From Deltaproteobacteria bacterium (GTDB taxonomy: Bacteria > Myxococcota > XYA12-FULL-58-9): a stretch of DNA of 64,000 nucleotides. Under the pieces are notes generated by a model. That model had not been told where the DNA came from and did not search any database. It saw only the letters and a program-made list of their open reading frames with translations. Numbering within the stretch: the stretch's first letter is position 1; each line of letters opens with the position of its first letter. This document shows, piece by piece, positions 1-9,613 of the stretch. The translations under genes and the position numbers were made by a program. The stretch spans positions 1-64,000 of the forward strand of contig JACRCV010000027.1 of assembly GCA_016218825.1 (NCBI GenBank), read 5' to 3'.

Positions 1-108
1 CCGCGCCCGCGCTCCCCCCCCCCCCCCCGGCGCGTCGCCTTCGGCGCCGCACTCGGCCCGCCCCCGAGTGGGGCGGGCGACATCGGTCCACCTCGAGAAC
101 TCGATCGC
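1..108 (+). repeat. Dispersed hairpin repeat, copy R1
   Basis: First of eight copies (R1-R8) of an intergenic element described under R7. Visible parts are the C-rich linker (12-28), a small hairpin (CGCC 36-39 with GGCG 43-46), hairpin C (GCCCGCCCC 56-64 with GGGGCGGGC 70-78) and the end motif CGAGAACTCGAT (94-105). The linker is CTCCCCACCCCCACCCC in other copies. Here it is CT followed by fifteen C, the same total length, so both A positions have become C. The left end runs off or close to the window edge. Confidence 0.75.
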
Positions 109-184
109 TTGATTGGCGCGCGGCCGTTGTCAGGTCGGGAGCCGCCTGTTATGAGCCGGCCTCGCTCTGATGGAGGTTCGGCAG

Positions 185-1270
185 ATGATCCGCTCGCGCT
201 CCTGTCTCTGGCTCGCGATCCTTGCTCTGGCGGTGGTGGGGTGCTCCAAGGCCGATGACGCCGGCTCGGGTCTTGCTGCCGGCGACGGCGACGGCGACGG
301 CGGCGGCGACGTCGGCGGACCGCAGACCGGCGAGGCGTGCAGCACCGCGTTCGCGCCGGCGTGGACCGGGTCGCCGCTGGTGCTGACCGGCGACACCTCC
401 GGGATGGCGAACGACCACCACTTCTCGGGTTGCGCCGACGCGACCTGGTCCTACCAAGCGGCGGACCTGGTCTATCGCCTGAGCCTTCCGGCCGGCAGCT
501 ACATGGCGACGTTGAAGCCGGGGCACGACTACACCTACTTCAGCTTGCTGTTGGTGCGGGCCACCGGCTGCGGCGGCTTCGACGCCGCATGCGCCGATCG
601 GGACGACGCCGATCTCGCGCACCTCTATCCACGGGTGCCGTTCGCGGTCGCGAGCGGCGAGAGCGTCTACCTGGTGGTGGACTCGGCGTTGGATCCGATC
701 CAGAACGAGCTCGGCACCTACGACGGGCCCTTTACCCTGACGCTCGAGTCGTTCGTCTTGGGCGGCCTGGGCACGACCTGCTCCGGGTCCTACTCTTGCG
801 CCGACGACATGGTGTGCTTCAGCAAGCAGGATCAGCCGCCGGGCTACTGCACCGATCTGTGCAGCCTCGTCGACTGCGGCACCGGGGCGGTGCCGATGAC
901 CTGCCGGGACATCAGCGACCATCCGCACTACTCCGCCGACTCGCTCGCCTGCATCGCCACGAGCGAGATCGGCACCCTCGCCCTCGGGGCCGAGTGTCAC
1001 TACAGCTTCCAGTGCGATCCGGCGAGCTGCGTGATCCCGTTCGCGGGCGACTTCTTCGGCGAGTGTCGCACCCGGTGCACGACGACCTGCGGCGCCAACG
1101 AGACCTGCGTCGACGTCAGCGACGACCTGCTCGACCCGTTGCCGGCCGGTACCGTGAAGGTCTGCGCCGCCGACAGCGCCACGGGTGTCGTGCTGCAGGG
1201 CGACGCCTGCATCTACACCTACGAGTGCGAAGGCGCGAACGTCTGCTCCGGCGGCTACTGTCTGCCGTAG
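185..1270 (+). CDS. Cys-rich secreted lipoprotein
   Basis: A 361-residue predicted lipoprotein of unknown function. The N-terminus MIRSRSCLWLAILALAVVGC is a lipoprotein signal with the modified Cys at residue 20. A Gly/Asp-rich linker follows (about residues 30-45). A middle domain comes next, and then a Cys-rich C-terminal half with three similar segments that each begin Leu-Gly or Gln-Gly, place two Cys within about ten residues, and end in a further Cys. The start at 185 is preferred over the in-frame ATG at 170 because GGAGG lies about ten bases before 185. Cys-rich lipoproteins of this style are frequent in myxobacteria. No partner gene is evident, since the next gene starts 120 bases later and is unrelated. 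Confidence 0.85.
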   Translation: MIRSRSCLWLAILALAVVGCSKADDAGSGLAAGDGDGDGGGDVGGPQTGEACSTAFAPAWTGSPLVLTGDTSGMANDHHFSGCADATWSYQAADLVYRLSLPAGSYMATLKPGHDYTYFSLLLVRATGCGGFDAACADRDDADLAHLYPRVPFAVASGESVYLVVDSALDPIQNELGTYDGPFTLTLESFVLGGLGTTCSGSYSCADDMVCFSKQDQPPGYCTDLCSLVDCGTGAVPMTCRDISDHPHYSADSLACIATSEIGTLALGAECHYSFQCDPASCVIPFAGDFFGECRTRCTTTCGANETCVDVSDDLLDPLPAGTVKVCAADSATGVVLQGDACIYTYECEGANVCSGGYCLP

Positions 1271-1392
1271 CGACCGCGGGCGGGCGGTGACGCCGGCCCG
1301 CAGGCCTCCGTCGGTGCTCGCCTTGGACCGGGAACCAATCGCGTGCTATTGCCTTGAGGGAACGCCATGCTGCGGTGCTCGGTGAGGGATCC

Positions 1393-3462
1393 ATGGAGTT
1401 GGAGATCCGGGACGTCCAGTCGCAAGCCTCGCACCTGATCAGCGAGAAGGGCGCGGTCCTCGGACGCCAGGGCGGCGGCGGCGACGTGCCGGTCCCGGAG
1501 CGCACCGTCTCCGGCAAGCACTGCCGCATCTTCATCAAAGACGGCAAGTGGTTCATCGAAGATCTGCGCTCGTCCAACGGCACCTTCGTCAACGGCACCC
1601 GGATCAACGCGCCGACGCCGCTCGCGGTGGGAGCGAAGTTCACCCTGTGCCGCTACGCCTACGAGGTGACGCGGCTCTTGGGCGAGGAGAAGACCGGCGC
1701 CACCGCGATGCTCGAGGACGCGGCGCTGGTGGCCGGCGGCGAGGTGCTCTCCGACACCCGGACCCGACCGATCGATCGTTCCGGGTCCGGACGGTCGGCC
1801 CCGGAGTTTGCCGGTCCGACGTTGAGATCGCCGGCGTCGGCGCTGCGCGACGCCAACCGCGGCAGCGGGCCGAAGGAGATCTCCGGACCGACGAACGTCC
1901 GGGAGATCTCGGGCCCGGCCGGCGCGGCGCGCGAGCTGTCGGGCCCGGTGGGTCTCGGACGCGAGGCCTCGGGGCCGAAGAGCTCGCCGCGCGAAACCTC
2001 CGGTCGGGGTTCGGCGCCGCGTGAGGTGTCCGGGAGCGGCTCGGCGCCGCGGGATCCCGCGGTGAAGTCGCAGCCGCCGGCGCGCTATTCGGTCCCCACC
2101 GGTGACGGCATGTTGATCCCGGAGCCGTCGGCGTCGGGGGTCGACGAGGCGGCGACGGCGTTGGCGGGGCTCACCGGGACCTCGGGGAGCTGGCTCGAGG
2201 GGCTGTCGACCGCGCTGCCGCGGGCCGCCGCCTACTACCTCACCGCCATCCCCGGTCTGCTCGCGAACCCGATCGCGGCGGTGCAGGGCGGGATCGGCGC
2301 GCCGCGCTTCGGGGCGTTCGCCGCCGGCGAGCTCATCGGCTACGCGCTGCCACCCTATCTCGTGGCGCTGGTGTTGCCGGCGTTGGCCGCGATCGTCTCG
2401 GCCGCGATCCGCGGCGGTATGGCGAGCGCTCTGGTCGTGGCGCTGCTCATCAACCTCGGGGTGGCCGTGGTCGCGGCGCTGCTCGTCGGGGTCTTGTGGC
2501 ACCCGCTGCTCACCTGGTGGGTGGCGCTGCTCAAGGGCCAGTCCGATCAGGTGTCGCGCACCAACATGGCGGTGATGGTGTTCGCCGCGGTCGGCATCAT
2601 GGGGATCGCCGGCGCCGCCGGCGTCGCGCTCAGCGCCATCCCGGTGCCCTTCGTCGGCATCCTGGCGCCGATCGTCTCGGCGGTGGGGTTGCTGATCGTC
2701 TTCTACGTCCAATACAGCTGGTTCCGGCACTTCGAGGTCATGAAGTGGTTTCCCCTCGTGCTCCTGGTTCTCGGGGCGCTGGCGTGCGTCCCGCCGATCC
2801 TCGCCGCGGTGGCGATCGTGCGCGCCGACATCGCGACCATGCGGGGCCACGGCGGCACCTCGACCGTGGCGCTCGCCGATGCGGCGGCGGCGGCCCGGGC
2901 GTTGGACGAGCAGGCCCGAGAGGCCGACAAGGGCGCGGCGGGCGAGATCGCGGAGCTGGCGCGCAAAGCGGAGCAGGCGGCGGCAGCGACCGCGGCGACC
3001 GGTACCCCCGGCGGCGGGGCCGCCTCGTCGCCTGCCGGCGGCAGCGTTGGCGCAGCGCCCGGCGCGACGCCGGCGCCGAGCCCGAGCGGCACGCTGGGCT
3101 CGACCACCGCCGTGCCGTCGGCCGGCGGATCGTCGCCGGCGGCGACCGGCACCGGGAGCACGCCGCGGACACCGCCGACGGCGTATCAGGAGTTCGTGCG
3201 CAAGCGCGACGCGATCGAGGCCGCGATCGACGCCGATCCGACCCTGTTGAAGCAGAAGGGCGTGCTGCCGGTGTATCAGGAGCTGCTGAAGATCACCGCG
3301 AAGATCAAGAGCCGGTGCGGCGGCAAGGCCAAGTCCGGCAAGCGGGGCGGGGCGGACAAGATGGACAAGCGCATCGCCGACAAGCTCTGCGACGCCGAGG
3401 TCTTCGAGGCCACCGGCACCGTCGTCGACCACCTCTACCGGCTGGTGGTCGAGAGGCAATAG
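1393..3462 (+). CDS. FHA domain protein with Yip1-like membrane region
   Basis: A 689-residue protein. Residues 1-92 are a forkhead-associated domain (GR at 24-25, SGKHCRI from 40, SSNGTF 60-65), which in known members binds phosphothreonine peptides. A low-complexity linker follows, with six tandem roughly ten-residue units of the type REISGPxxxx (encoded at about 1873-2052). Then come several hydrophobic helices (about residues 270-480) that resemble a Yip1-type membrane domain. The rest is an Ala/Gly/Pro-rich stretch and a basic C-terminal domain with Lys-rich helices and two Cys. The ATG at 1393 follows GGTGAGGG, whereas the upstream in-frame ATG (1354) has no ribosome site. The likely role is a membrane-anchored sensor of Ser/Thr kinase phosphorylation; no kinase gene is in the window. 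Confidence 0.85.
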   Translation: MELEIRDVQSQASHLISEKGAVLGRQGGGGDVPVPERTVSGKHCRIFIKDGKWFIEDLRSSNGTFVNGTRINAPTPLAVGAKFTLCRYAYEVTRLLGEEKTGATAMLEDAALVAGGEVLSDTRTRPIDRSGSGRSAPEFAGPTLRSPASALRDANRGSGPKEISGPTNVREISGPAGAARELSGPVGLGREASGPKSSPRETSGRGSAPREVSGSGSAPRDPAVKSQPPARYSVPTGDGMLIPEPSASGVDEAATALAGLTGTSGSWLEGLSTALPRAAAYYLTAIPGLLANPIAAVQGGIGAPRFGAFAAGELIGYALPPYLVALVLPALAAIVSAAIRGGMASALVVALLINLGVAVVAALLVGVLWHPLLTWWVALLKGQSDQVSRTNMAVMVFAAVGIMGIAGAAGVALSAIPVPFVGILAPIVSAVGLLIVFYVQYSWFRHFEVMKWFPLVLLVLGALACVPPILAAVAIVRADIATMRGHGGTSTVALADAAAAARALDEQAREADKGAAGEIAELARKAEQAAAATAATGTPGGGAASSPAGGSVGAAPGATPAPSPSGTLGSTTAVPSAGGSSPAATGTGSTPRTPPTAYQEFVRKRDAIEAAIDADPTLLKQKGVLPVYQELLKITAKIKSRCGGKAKSGKRGGADKMDKRIADKLCDAEVFEATGTVVDHLYRLVVERQ

Positions 3463-3490
3463 ACCGTCTTCAGGGGGACGTGATACACTC

Positions 3491-3574
3491 GGGGGCGGGG
3501 GATTCAGGGGGTGGGGGTGGGGAGCGACGCCGCATCGGCGGCGCGGGCATCAGATGAAGGCGAAAACGGTCTAG
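3491..3574 (-). repeat. Dispersed hairpin repeat, copy R2 (G-rich on + strand)
   Basis: The element lies in the convergent gap between the FHA gene and the LiaF-like gene. Bases 3504-3574 match R3 (5690-5760) in inverted orientation at 68 of 71 positions. Hairpin A pairs CGCCGC with GCGGCG. On the + strand 3491-3522 holds five runs of four or five G separated by short loops, a strong G-quadruplex pattern in the 3' end of the FHA transcript. Only one arm of hairpin C is kept. Confidence 0.8.
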
Positions 3575-3621
3575 CGCTCGGGCTAGGACCTGTTGAGCCA
3601 GCGCTCGGGTGCACGCGCGGC

Positions 3622-4368
3622 TCAGTGCTTGATCGCGACGCCGCCCAAGACCACGCTGCCGGTGAGGACCAGGCGCTTGCCGTCGCCCTCGGTCTCCGCG
3701 AGCGGCGGGGTGCGGTCCTCGATGCCGCCCAACACCGGCGTGATCTCGGTCACCACGTGCCAATCGGCGGGGACCCGCAGCTCGATGCCGCTCATCACGC
3801 AGTCGAGGTCGAGCTTGACCTCGCCAAGGGCGAGCTTCGCCTGGCGCAGGTCGACCTCGACGCCGGCCATCACCGCCGAGATGTCGCCGCCTTTGAACTG
3901 CTGCGACTCGACCTTGATCTGCGCGCCGCCCATCGTGACCGAGCGGTGCAGCTCGTCGGTCGAGACCGATTCGAGGCGCGCCAGGTGGCGGCGCTTGTGG
4001 GTCGAGCCGTGCACCGCGACCGCGATCCCGAGCGCGATGAGGACCAGCGGCCAGAGGTGGCTGACCCCGAAGACCATCACCCCGAGGTTCTCGAGCAGCA
4101 GGCCGAGGCCGAAGAGGGCGGCGACCAGCGCCACGCCGATGCCGACCGGGCCGCGGGCGTGGAACAGGTGCGACAGGCCGAAGACCACGAGGACCAGCGG
4201 CCAGAGCTCCCAGAGGTGGACGCCGGGCGCCAGCACCCCGAGCTCTCGGAGCAAGAGCAGCGCGCCGACGCTGACCAGGAGCAGCCCGGGGAAGATCCCG
4301 GGGGGCGAGTGTCGGCGGCGGCAGTGGGGCGCGGCTGGAGTGGTCGAGCTTTGCGTCGCGGTGGTCAT
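3622..4368 (-). CDS. LiaF-like / DUF5668 membrane protein
   Basis: A 248-residue protein. Its N-terminal half has four hydrophobic helices as two repeated hairpins, with LWELWPLVLVVFG and HLWPLVLIALG as matching halves. Its C-terminal half is a beta-rich domain with 'MGGAQIKV' and 'VMAGVEVDLRQA' steps, typical of the LiaF C-terminal / cell-wall-active antibiotic response domain. In Bacillus, LiaF modulates an envelope-stress two-component system. Here no histidine kinase or regulator is adjacent, so a role in envelope stress is only inferred. The start at 4368 follows GAGGACACC; an ATG five codons upstream (4383) lacks a good site. The gene stands alone, convergent with the FHA gene. Confidence 0.8.
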   Translation of the reverse strand: MTTATQSSTTPAAPHCRRRHSPPGIFPGLLLVSVGALLLLRELGVLAPGVHLWELWPLVLVVFGLSHLFHARGPVGIGVALVAALFGLGLLLENLGVMVFGVSHLWPLVLIALGIAVAVHGSTHKRRHLARLESVSTDELHRSVTMGGAQIKVESQQFKGGDISAVMAGVEVDLRQAKLALGEVKLDLDCVMSGIELRVPADWHVVTEITPVLGGIEDRTPPLAETEGDGKRLVLTGSVVLGGVAIKH

Positions 4369-4623
4369 GATGGTGTCCTCCATGCGCCGTGTTTGGCGCT
4401 ATCTACGACGAAACCTACGCCGTGGCGAGCCGCGCCGCCGCAAGGATTCGGTGAACGGACCGCGGGCGCCGGTGAACGGCGGTGCTTGGTCGGTGGGCGC
4501 CGCCGGGGCGTGTCGCCGCCATGTGCGGCGGCGCAAGTTGTTGCGAGATTGCCAGATCTTCCCTAGAATCCCCTATGTCGCGACGACCCCCGACGGGGAC
4601 GCCGGCATTTGCTGGAGGACACG

Positions 4624-4986
4624 ATGGTAGAAGGAACGAGCGGACCAACCGCGATGGGTGGTCGAACAGTCAGCCACCGGGAAGACCCCAACTCCTTCGA
4701 CGTCAAGCCCAAGAGCGGCGGAACGCTCGTCTGCTGGCGCGACGACGCGGACGAGCCGCTTCGTTTTTGGCTCGGCCCCGCCGGCAGCAGGGACATCCGG
4801 GTCGAAGGCGAGGTCTATGACGCCGAGGGCGCCATCGCCAGGCTCGTCCACGCGTACCGCAACGCGCCGTGGGACTACGGGACGACCGACGCCGCCGACA
4901 AGTACCAGGAGGTGCTGGAGCGCGTCGCCAAGACCATGGGTCAGAGCGTCGCCCACCTGCTGGCGACGTACGCGGCCGAGCGCTAG
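4624..4986 (+). CDS. Small hypothetical protein
   Basis: A 120-residue soluble protein without recognised family. It has a central beta-rich part (LVCWRDDADEPLRFWLG) and a helical C-terminus (about residues 75-118). Start 4624 is chosen because GGAGGACACG precedes it; an in-frame ATG at 4609 lacks a site. It lies 83 bases before the cyclase-like gene on the same strand and may be cotranscribed with it. Strong GC bias at third positions supports a real gene. Confidence 0.7.
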   Translation: MVEGTSGPTAMGGRTVSHREDPNSFDVKPKSGGTLVCWRDDADEPLRFWLGPAGSRDIRVEGEVYDAEGAIARLVHAYRNAPWDYGTTDAADKYQEVLERVAKTMGQSVAHLLATYAAER

Positions 4987-5069
4987 CCGGCGCCCCTCCG
5001 GGAGCGCCACCTTCAATCTCGCCGGGCCGGGGCGCACCGGGGTGACGCCGTCGGCCACAGGGTTGCGCC

Positions 5070-5693
5070 ATGAGCACGCACGAAGACGATCTCCTCAAGG
5101 GCAGTGAAGCCCGGCTCTGGCGGCTGGTGGCCGCGCGCACCCAACCCGGCGCTGACACCAAGGCTATCGACGAGCGGATCTGGGATCTGTTCGGGGACGA
5201 CTGGGCGGTGATGTTCACCGACCTGTCGGGCTTCTCGCGGCAGGTCGCGAGGTTCGGCATCATCCACTTCCTGCAGGTGATCTACGAGCAGAAGCGCCTG
5301 CTCTTGCCGATCGTCGCCGATCATGACGGCATCCTCATCAAGACCGAGGCCGACAGCTTCTTGATCCTGTTCAAGCGGGCCAAGGGCGCTCTCGAATGCG
5401 CGGTCGTGTTGCAGCGTGCCTGTCGACAGATGAACGAGCGCCGCCTGCCGGAGGAGCAGGTCCTCCTCTGTCTCGGTATCGGCTACGGCCGGATCCTGCG
5501 CATCGGCGACGTCGACGTCTTCGGCGCCGAGGTGAACGCCGCGAGCAAGCTCGGCGAAGACACCGCCAAGGCCAACGAGATCCTCATGACCGGCGCCGCG
5601 ATGAGCGCCGCCGGCAATATCCCGGGGCTGCGCTACGAAGACCTCGGCCTCGCGGTGCCCGGCTCCGACCACAACTACCGGGTCTTGTACTAG
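5070..5693 (+). CDS. Class III nucleotidyl cyclase-like protein
   Basis: A 207-residue, single-domain protein that matches the class III adenylate/guanylate cyclase fold. Visible motifs are FTDLSGFS with metal-binding Asp51, KTEADSF with base-contacting Lys91 and second metal Asp95, and DVFGAEVNAASK with Asp149 and Asn156. The position of the transition-state Arg (usual pattern N-x-x-x-R) is Lys160. No sensor or membrane domain is fused, which is short for the family. It may be an active cyclase, a weak one, or a nucleotide-binding relic. Its TAG stop lies inside repeat copy R3. Confidence 0.82.
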   Translation: MSTHEDDLLKGSEARLWRLVAARTQPGADTKAIDERIWDLFGDDWAVMFTDLSGFSRQVARFGIIHFLQVIYEQKRLLLPIVADHDGILIKTEADSFLILFKRAKGALECAVVLQRACRQMNERRLPEEQVLLCLGIGYGRILRIGDVDVFGAEVNAASKLGEDTAKANEILMTGAAMSAAGNIPGLRYEDLGLAVPGSDHNYRVLY

Positions 5694-5760
5694 GCCGTTT
5701 TCGCCTTCATCTGATTCCCGCGCCGCTGATGCGGCGTCGCTCCCCACCCCCACCCCCTGA
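5690..5760 (+). repeat. Dispersed hairpin repeat, copy R3
   Basis: A copy of 71 bases nearly identical (68 of 71) to R2 in opposite orientation. It contains GATTCCCG, hairpin A (CGCCGC 5721-5726 with GCGGCG 5731-5736, loop TGAT) and the linker CTCCCCACCCCCACCCC. It fills the convergent gap between the cyclase-like and UbiB-like genes and supplies the TAG stop codon of the former (5691-5693). Confidence 0.8.
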
Positions 5761-5826
5761 CGGTCCAGGCCGCGTTCGACAGGTTCTCGAGTCGGGGTGT
5801 GGCGGCGCCGCCGGGGCGCGAGGCGC

Positions 5827-7164
<1,338 letters not shown>

Positions 7165-7213
7165 GGGTTCGCCGCCCCGATCGAGGCGGCGGCGCGCCGC
7201 GGCGCAAGATGTC

Positions 7214-7630
7214 TCATCTTCGCGGACGTGCGGGTCGACCGTCGCGGCCGGTCCGACGCCCGGAAGTGCGGCGCAGGGCCCGGAGCCCGAGCTCGGAGAC
7301 CTGGCGCAGCTCGAGCACGTCCCCGTCGCCGGCGGGACAGCGCGACGCCCAGTCGACGGCCTCCTGCTTCGAATTCACCTGCCACAGCCAATAGGTGGTC
7401 GCGATCGGGTCGGCGGCGGCGAACGGGCCGTCGCTGACCGTGGCCCGGCCGCCCGCGAATCGGATGCGGGCGCCCTTGGCGCTCGGCTGCAGGCCGTCGG
7501 TGCCCAGGAGCACGCCGGCGTTGGCGAGCGCCTGGTTGTACTTCATCATCGCCGCGACGCCTCGCGGGTCCGGCAGCTTGCCGCTCTCGACCTGCGGGTC
7601 GCCGGGGATCAAGAAGACCAGGAAGCGCAT
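7214..7630 (-). CDS. YCII-related domain protein
   Basis: A 138-residue protein. Residues 1-105 show the YCII (dimeric alpha-beta barrel) pattern, including DGPFAAADP and EAVDWASRCPAGDGDVLELRQV. A basic, Arg-rich tail of about 25 residues follows and may be an unstructured extension. Family members are often paired with ECF sigma factors, but none is here. The start at 7630 (MRFLVFLIPGD) fits the family N-terminus; a start nine codons upstream is also open. It lies 49 bases upstream of the UbiB-like gene on the same strand and may be transcribed with it. Confidence 0.8.
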   Translation of the reverse strand: MRFLVFLIPGDPQVESGKLPDPRGVAAMMKYNQALANAGVLLGTDGLQPSAKGARIRFAGGRATVSDGPFAAADPIATTYWLWQVNSKQEAVDWASRCPAGDGDVLELRQVSELGLRALRRTSGRRTGRDGRPARPRR

Positions 7631-7710
7631 CGTCGGGCAGCCTGCCAGCCGGGACAACGTCGGTCAAATCGGGCGGCGGCCGTTCAGCGACTATCAACAC
7701 CGGCGCCGCC

Positions 7711-8655
7711 ATGATTAGATTAGTTGTCCGCATGGCGATGACCACGAAGCGCGTCACGCTCACGACCGCAGCCGACCGCGCCGATCTCGTCGTGCGGGAT
7801 CTGACCGGTCGATCGCGCTCCGGGGTGCGCGGGCTCTTCGATCACGGCTGCGTCACCCGCGACGGCGCGGCGCTCGACGCCGGCGACCGACTCGCCGCGG
7901 GCGCGACCGTGGTCGTCACGTTCGATGCGGCGCGCCACTACAAGGAGAAGCCGCGGCTCCCCGTCAACCGGGCGCTCGCGATCGTCTTCGAAGATCCGCA
8001 CCTCATTGTCGTGGACAAGCCCGCCGGGCTCCTCAGCGTGCCGACGCCGCGAGGCGAGACTGACACCCTGTTCGATGCGGTCTGTCGCCACGTGAACCGC
8101 GGGCCGCGGCTGCGCAAGCAGGTCACCGTGGTCCAGCGGCTGGACCGCGACACCTCGGGGCTCTTGGTGTTCGCCAAGAACCGGGTGGTCGGGGCGAAGC
8201 TGCAGGCGCAGCTCAAGGCGCGCAAGCCGGAGCGCGAGTACGTCGCCTTCGTCGCCGGGCATCTGGCGCTCGCCAAGGCGACCTTTCGCTCCTACTTGCG
8301 TACCGCCGAGGGGTTGCACGAGGAGTCCACCGCCGACCCATCGCTCGGCAAGGAAGCCGTCACCCACTACGAGGTCGTGGAGCGGTTGCGGCAGGCGACG
8401 CAGGTCCGCGTCCACCTGGAGACCGGGCGCCGCAATCAGATCCGGGCGCACTTCGCCGAAGCCGGCCACCCGGTGCTCGGGGACACCCACTACGAGCCGC
8501 AGCGGGCCGCGCATCCGGCGTGGACGGCCAAACGCCTGGCGCTGCATGCCGCCGGGCTCGGGTTCGTGCACCCGATGACCGGCGCGCGCCTGCGCTTCGC
8601 TTCCCCGCTGCCGGACTGCTTCGCGCGTTTTCTCGTGGACGCCGCACAGCGGTAG
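7711..8655 (+). CDS. RluA-family RNA pseudouridine synthase
   Basis: A 314-residue enzyme that isomerises uridine to pseudouridine in rRNA or tRNA. An S4-like N-terminal segment (about 15-75) precedes the catalytic domain. That domain has VVDKPAGLLSVP (100-111) and the motif QRLDRDTSG (142-150) with catalytic Asp145. The C-terminal GRRNQIRAHFAEAGHPVLGD is the conserved RluA block. The first residue of the usual HRLD motif is Gln rather than His. Starts at 7711, 7732 and 7738 are all open with no clear ribosome site. The target site cannot be told from sequence. Confidence 0.92.
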   Translation: MIRLVVRMAMTTKRVTLTTAADRADLVVRDLTGRSRSGVRGLFDHGCVTRDGAALDAGDRLAAGATVVVTFDAARHYKEKPRLPVNRALAIVFEDPHLIVVDKPAGLLSVPTPRGETDTLFDAVCRHVNRGPRLRKQVTVVQRLDRDTSGLLVFAKNRVVGAKLQAQLKARKPEREYVAFVAGHLALAKATFRSYLRTAEGLHEESTADPSLGKEAVTHYEVVERLRQATQVRVHLETGRRNQIRAHFAEAGHPVLGDTHYEPQRAAHPAWTAKRLALHAAGLGFVHPMTGARLRFASPLPDCFARFLVDAAQR

Positions 8656-8729
8656 CGCGGCCCTCGGGGTGCGCGCTTCGGCTTCGGGGGTCGCCAATCT
8701 TCGTGCTCCCTCACGGCTGGCGTGAGAGC

Positions 8730-9560
8730 TTACTGCCCGGTGACCGAGACCGAGCCAAAGTCGAGGACGTCCACGAGCAGCAGCGCCGCCAAACCGAACA
8801 ACCCGGTGGCTCCGAACAAGGGTGCGCCGCCCACGTGAGGCTCGCGGTCGGACGTGGCGCCGGCCGAGATCAGGGCCATGCCCCCTGCCGCGAGCTCTGC
8901 CACGAACAACAGCGTCGACTCGCGGTTCTGTTCGTTGACCCAGGTGGACAGCGGCACGTCCCGTCCCGAGGTGCTCCGATCGCTCTGATAGCGCTGCCAG
9001 TCACTGTCGGTGATGAGAGCCCGAAGCATGTCTTGAGATTCCGGCATCTTGGAAGGACCAGGCGCCGGAGCCTTGACGCCGAAGAGCTGCAGGACCGCGT
9101 CTTCGACGGCCTCGTCGTAGGTGTTCTCGTCGTTGGCGGCTTTGTGTTTGGCGCTACCGAGGACTTTCTGCTGCTTGGTGTCGATGAGCTTCAGGACGAT
9201 GATGATGCTGTCGCCGAGGTGCGCGACCTGCCCGGCCAGCAGCAACTCCGCCCCGAGCGCGCCACCAATCTCCGCGGCGCACGTCACGTCGTCGCAGCCG
9301 AGCTGGTCCTTGAGGTTCTCCAGCCCCAACATCGCGTCGATATCAGATCGACCAATCACCTCGTACTTGCCGAGGCGCCGCACGGAGTTGGCGAGCAGCT
9401 CGTTCAGCGTGCCAACCGCGGCCTCGGGCAGCTCCGAGAAGCGCAGCGGCATCACCACGAGCTTCGCGGCAGCTGCCGCAGCGGCGCCTTTCGCCGGAAC
9501 TGCCGGCGGGCTCGGGTCCGAGGACAGGACGAGGGTCAGCGAGATCGCGAGAGCCACCAT
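8730..9560 (-). CDS. TolB-like N-terminal domain protein, paralogue A
   Basis: A 276-residue exported or membrane-anchored protein. It has a short hydrophobic N-terminus, then a domain starting KLVVMPLRFSELP with the run GCDDVTCAAEIGGALGAELL. A linker and two C-terminal hydrophobic helices (about 215-270) follow. The core resembles TolB/CsgG-type N-terminal domains that Myxococcota place in many sensory or envelope proteins. It is a tandem paralogue of the upstream gene (9614-10426), with the same domain order and matching helices. The two lie 53 bases apart and are probably one operon. The function is unknown. Confidence 0.8.
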   Translation of the reverse strand: MVALAISLTLVLSSDPSPPAVPAKGAAAAAAAKLVVMPLRFSELPEAAVGTLNELLANSVRRLGKYEVIGRSDIDAMLGLENLKDQLGCDDVTCAAEIGGALGAELLLAGQVAHLGDSIIIVLKLIDTKQQKVLGSAKHKAANDENTYDEAVEDAVLQLFGVKAPAPGPSKMPESQDMLRALITDSDWQRYQSDRSTSGRDVPLSTWVNEQNRESTLLFVAELAAGGMALISAGATSDREPHVGGAPLFGATGLFGLAALLLVDVLDFGSVSVTGQ

Positions 9561-9613
9561 GTCATCTGCCCTTGCCGTTGCAGGCCCGGTGCGCCCGGCG
9601 CATGCAGCAGAGG

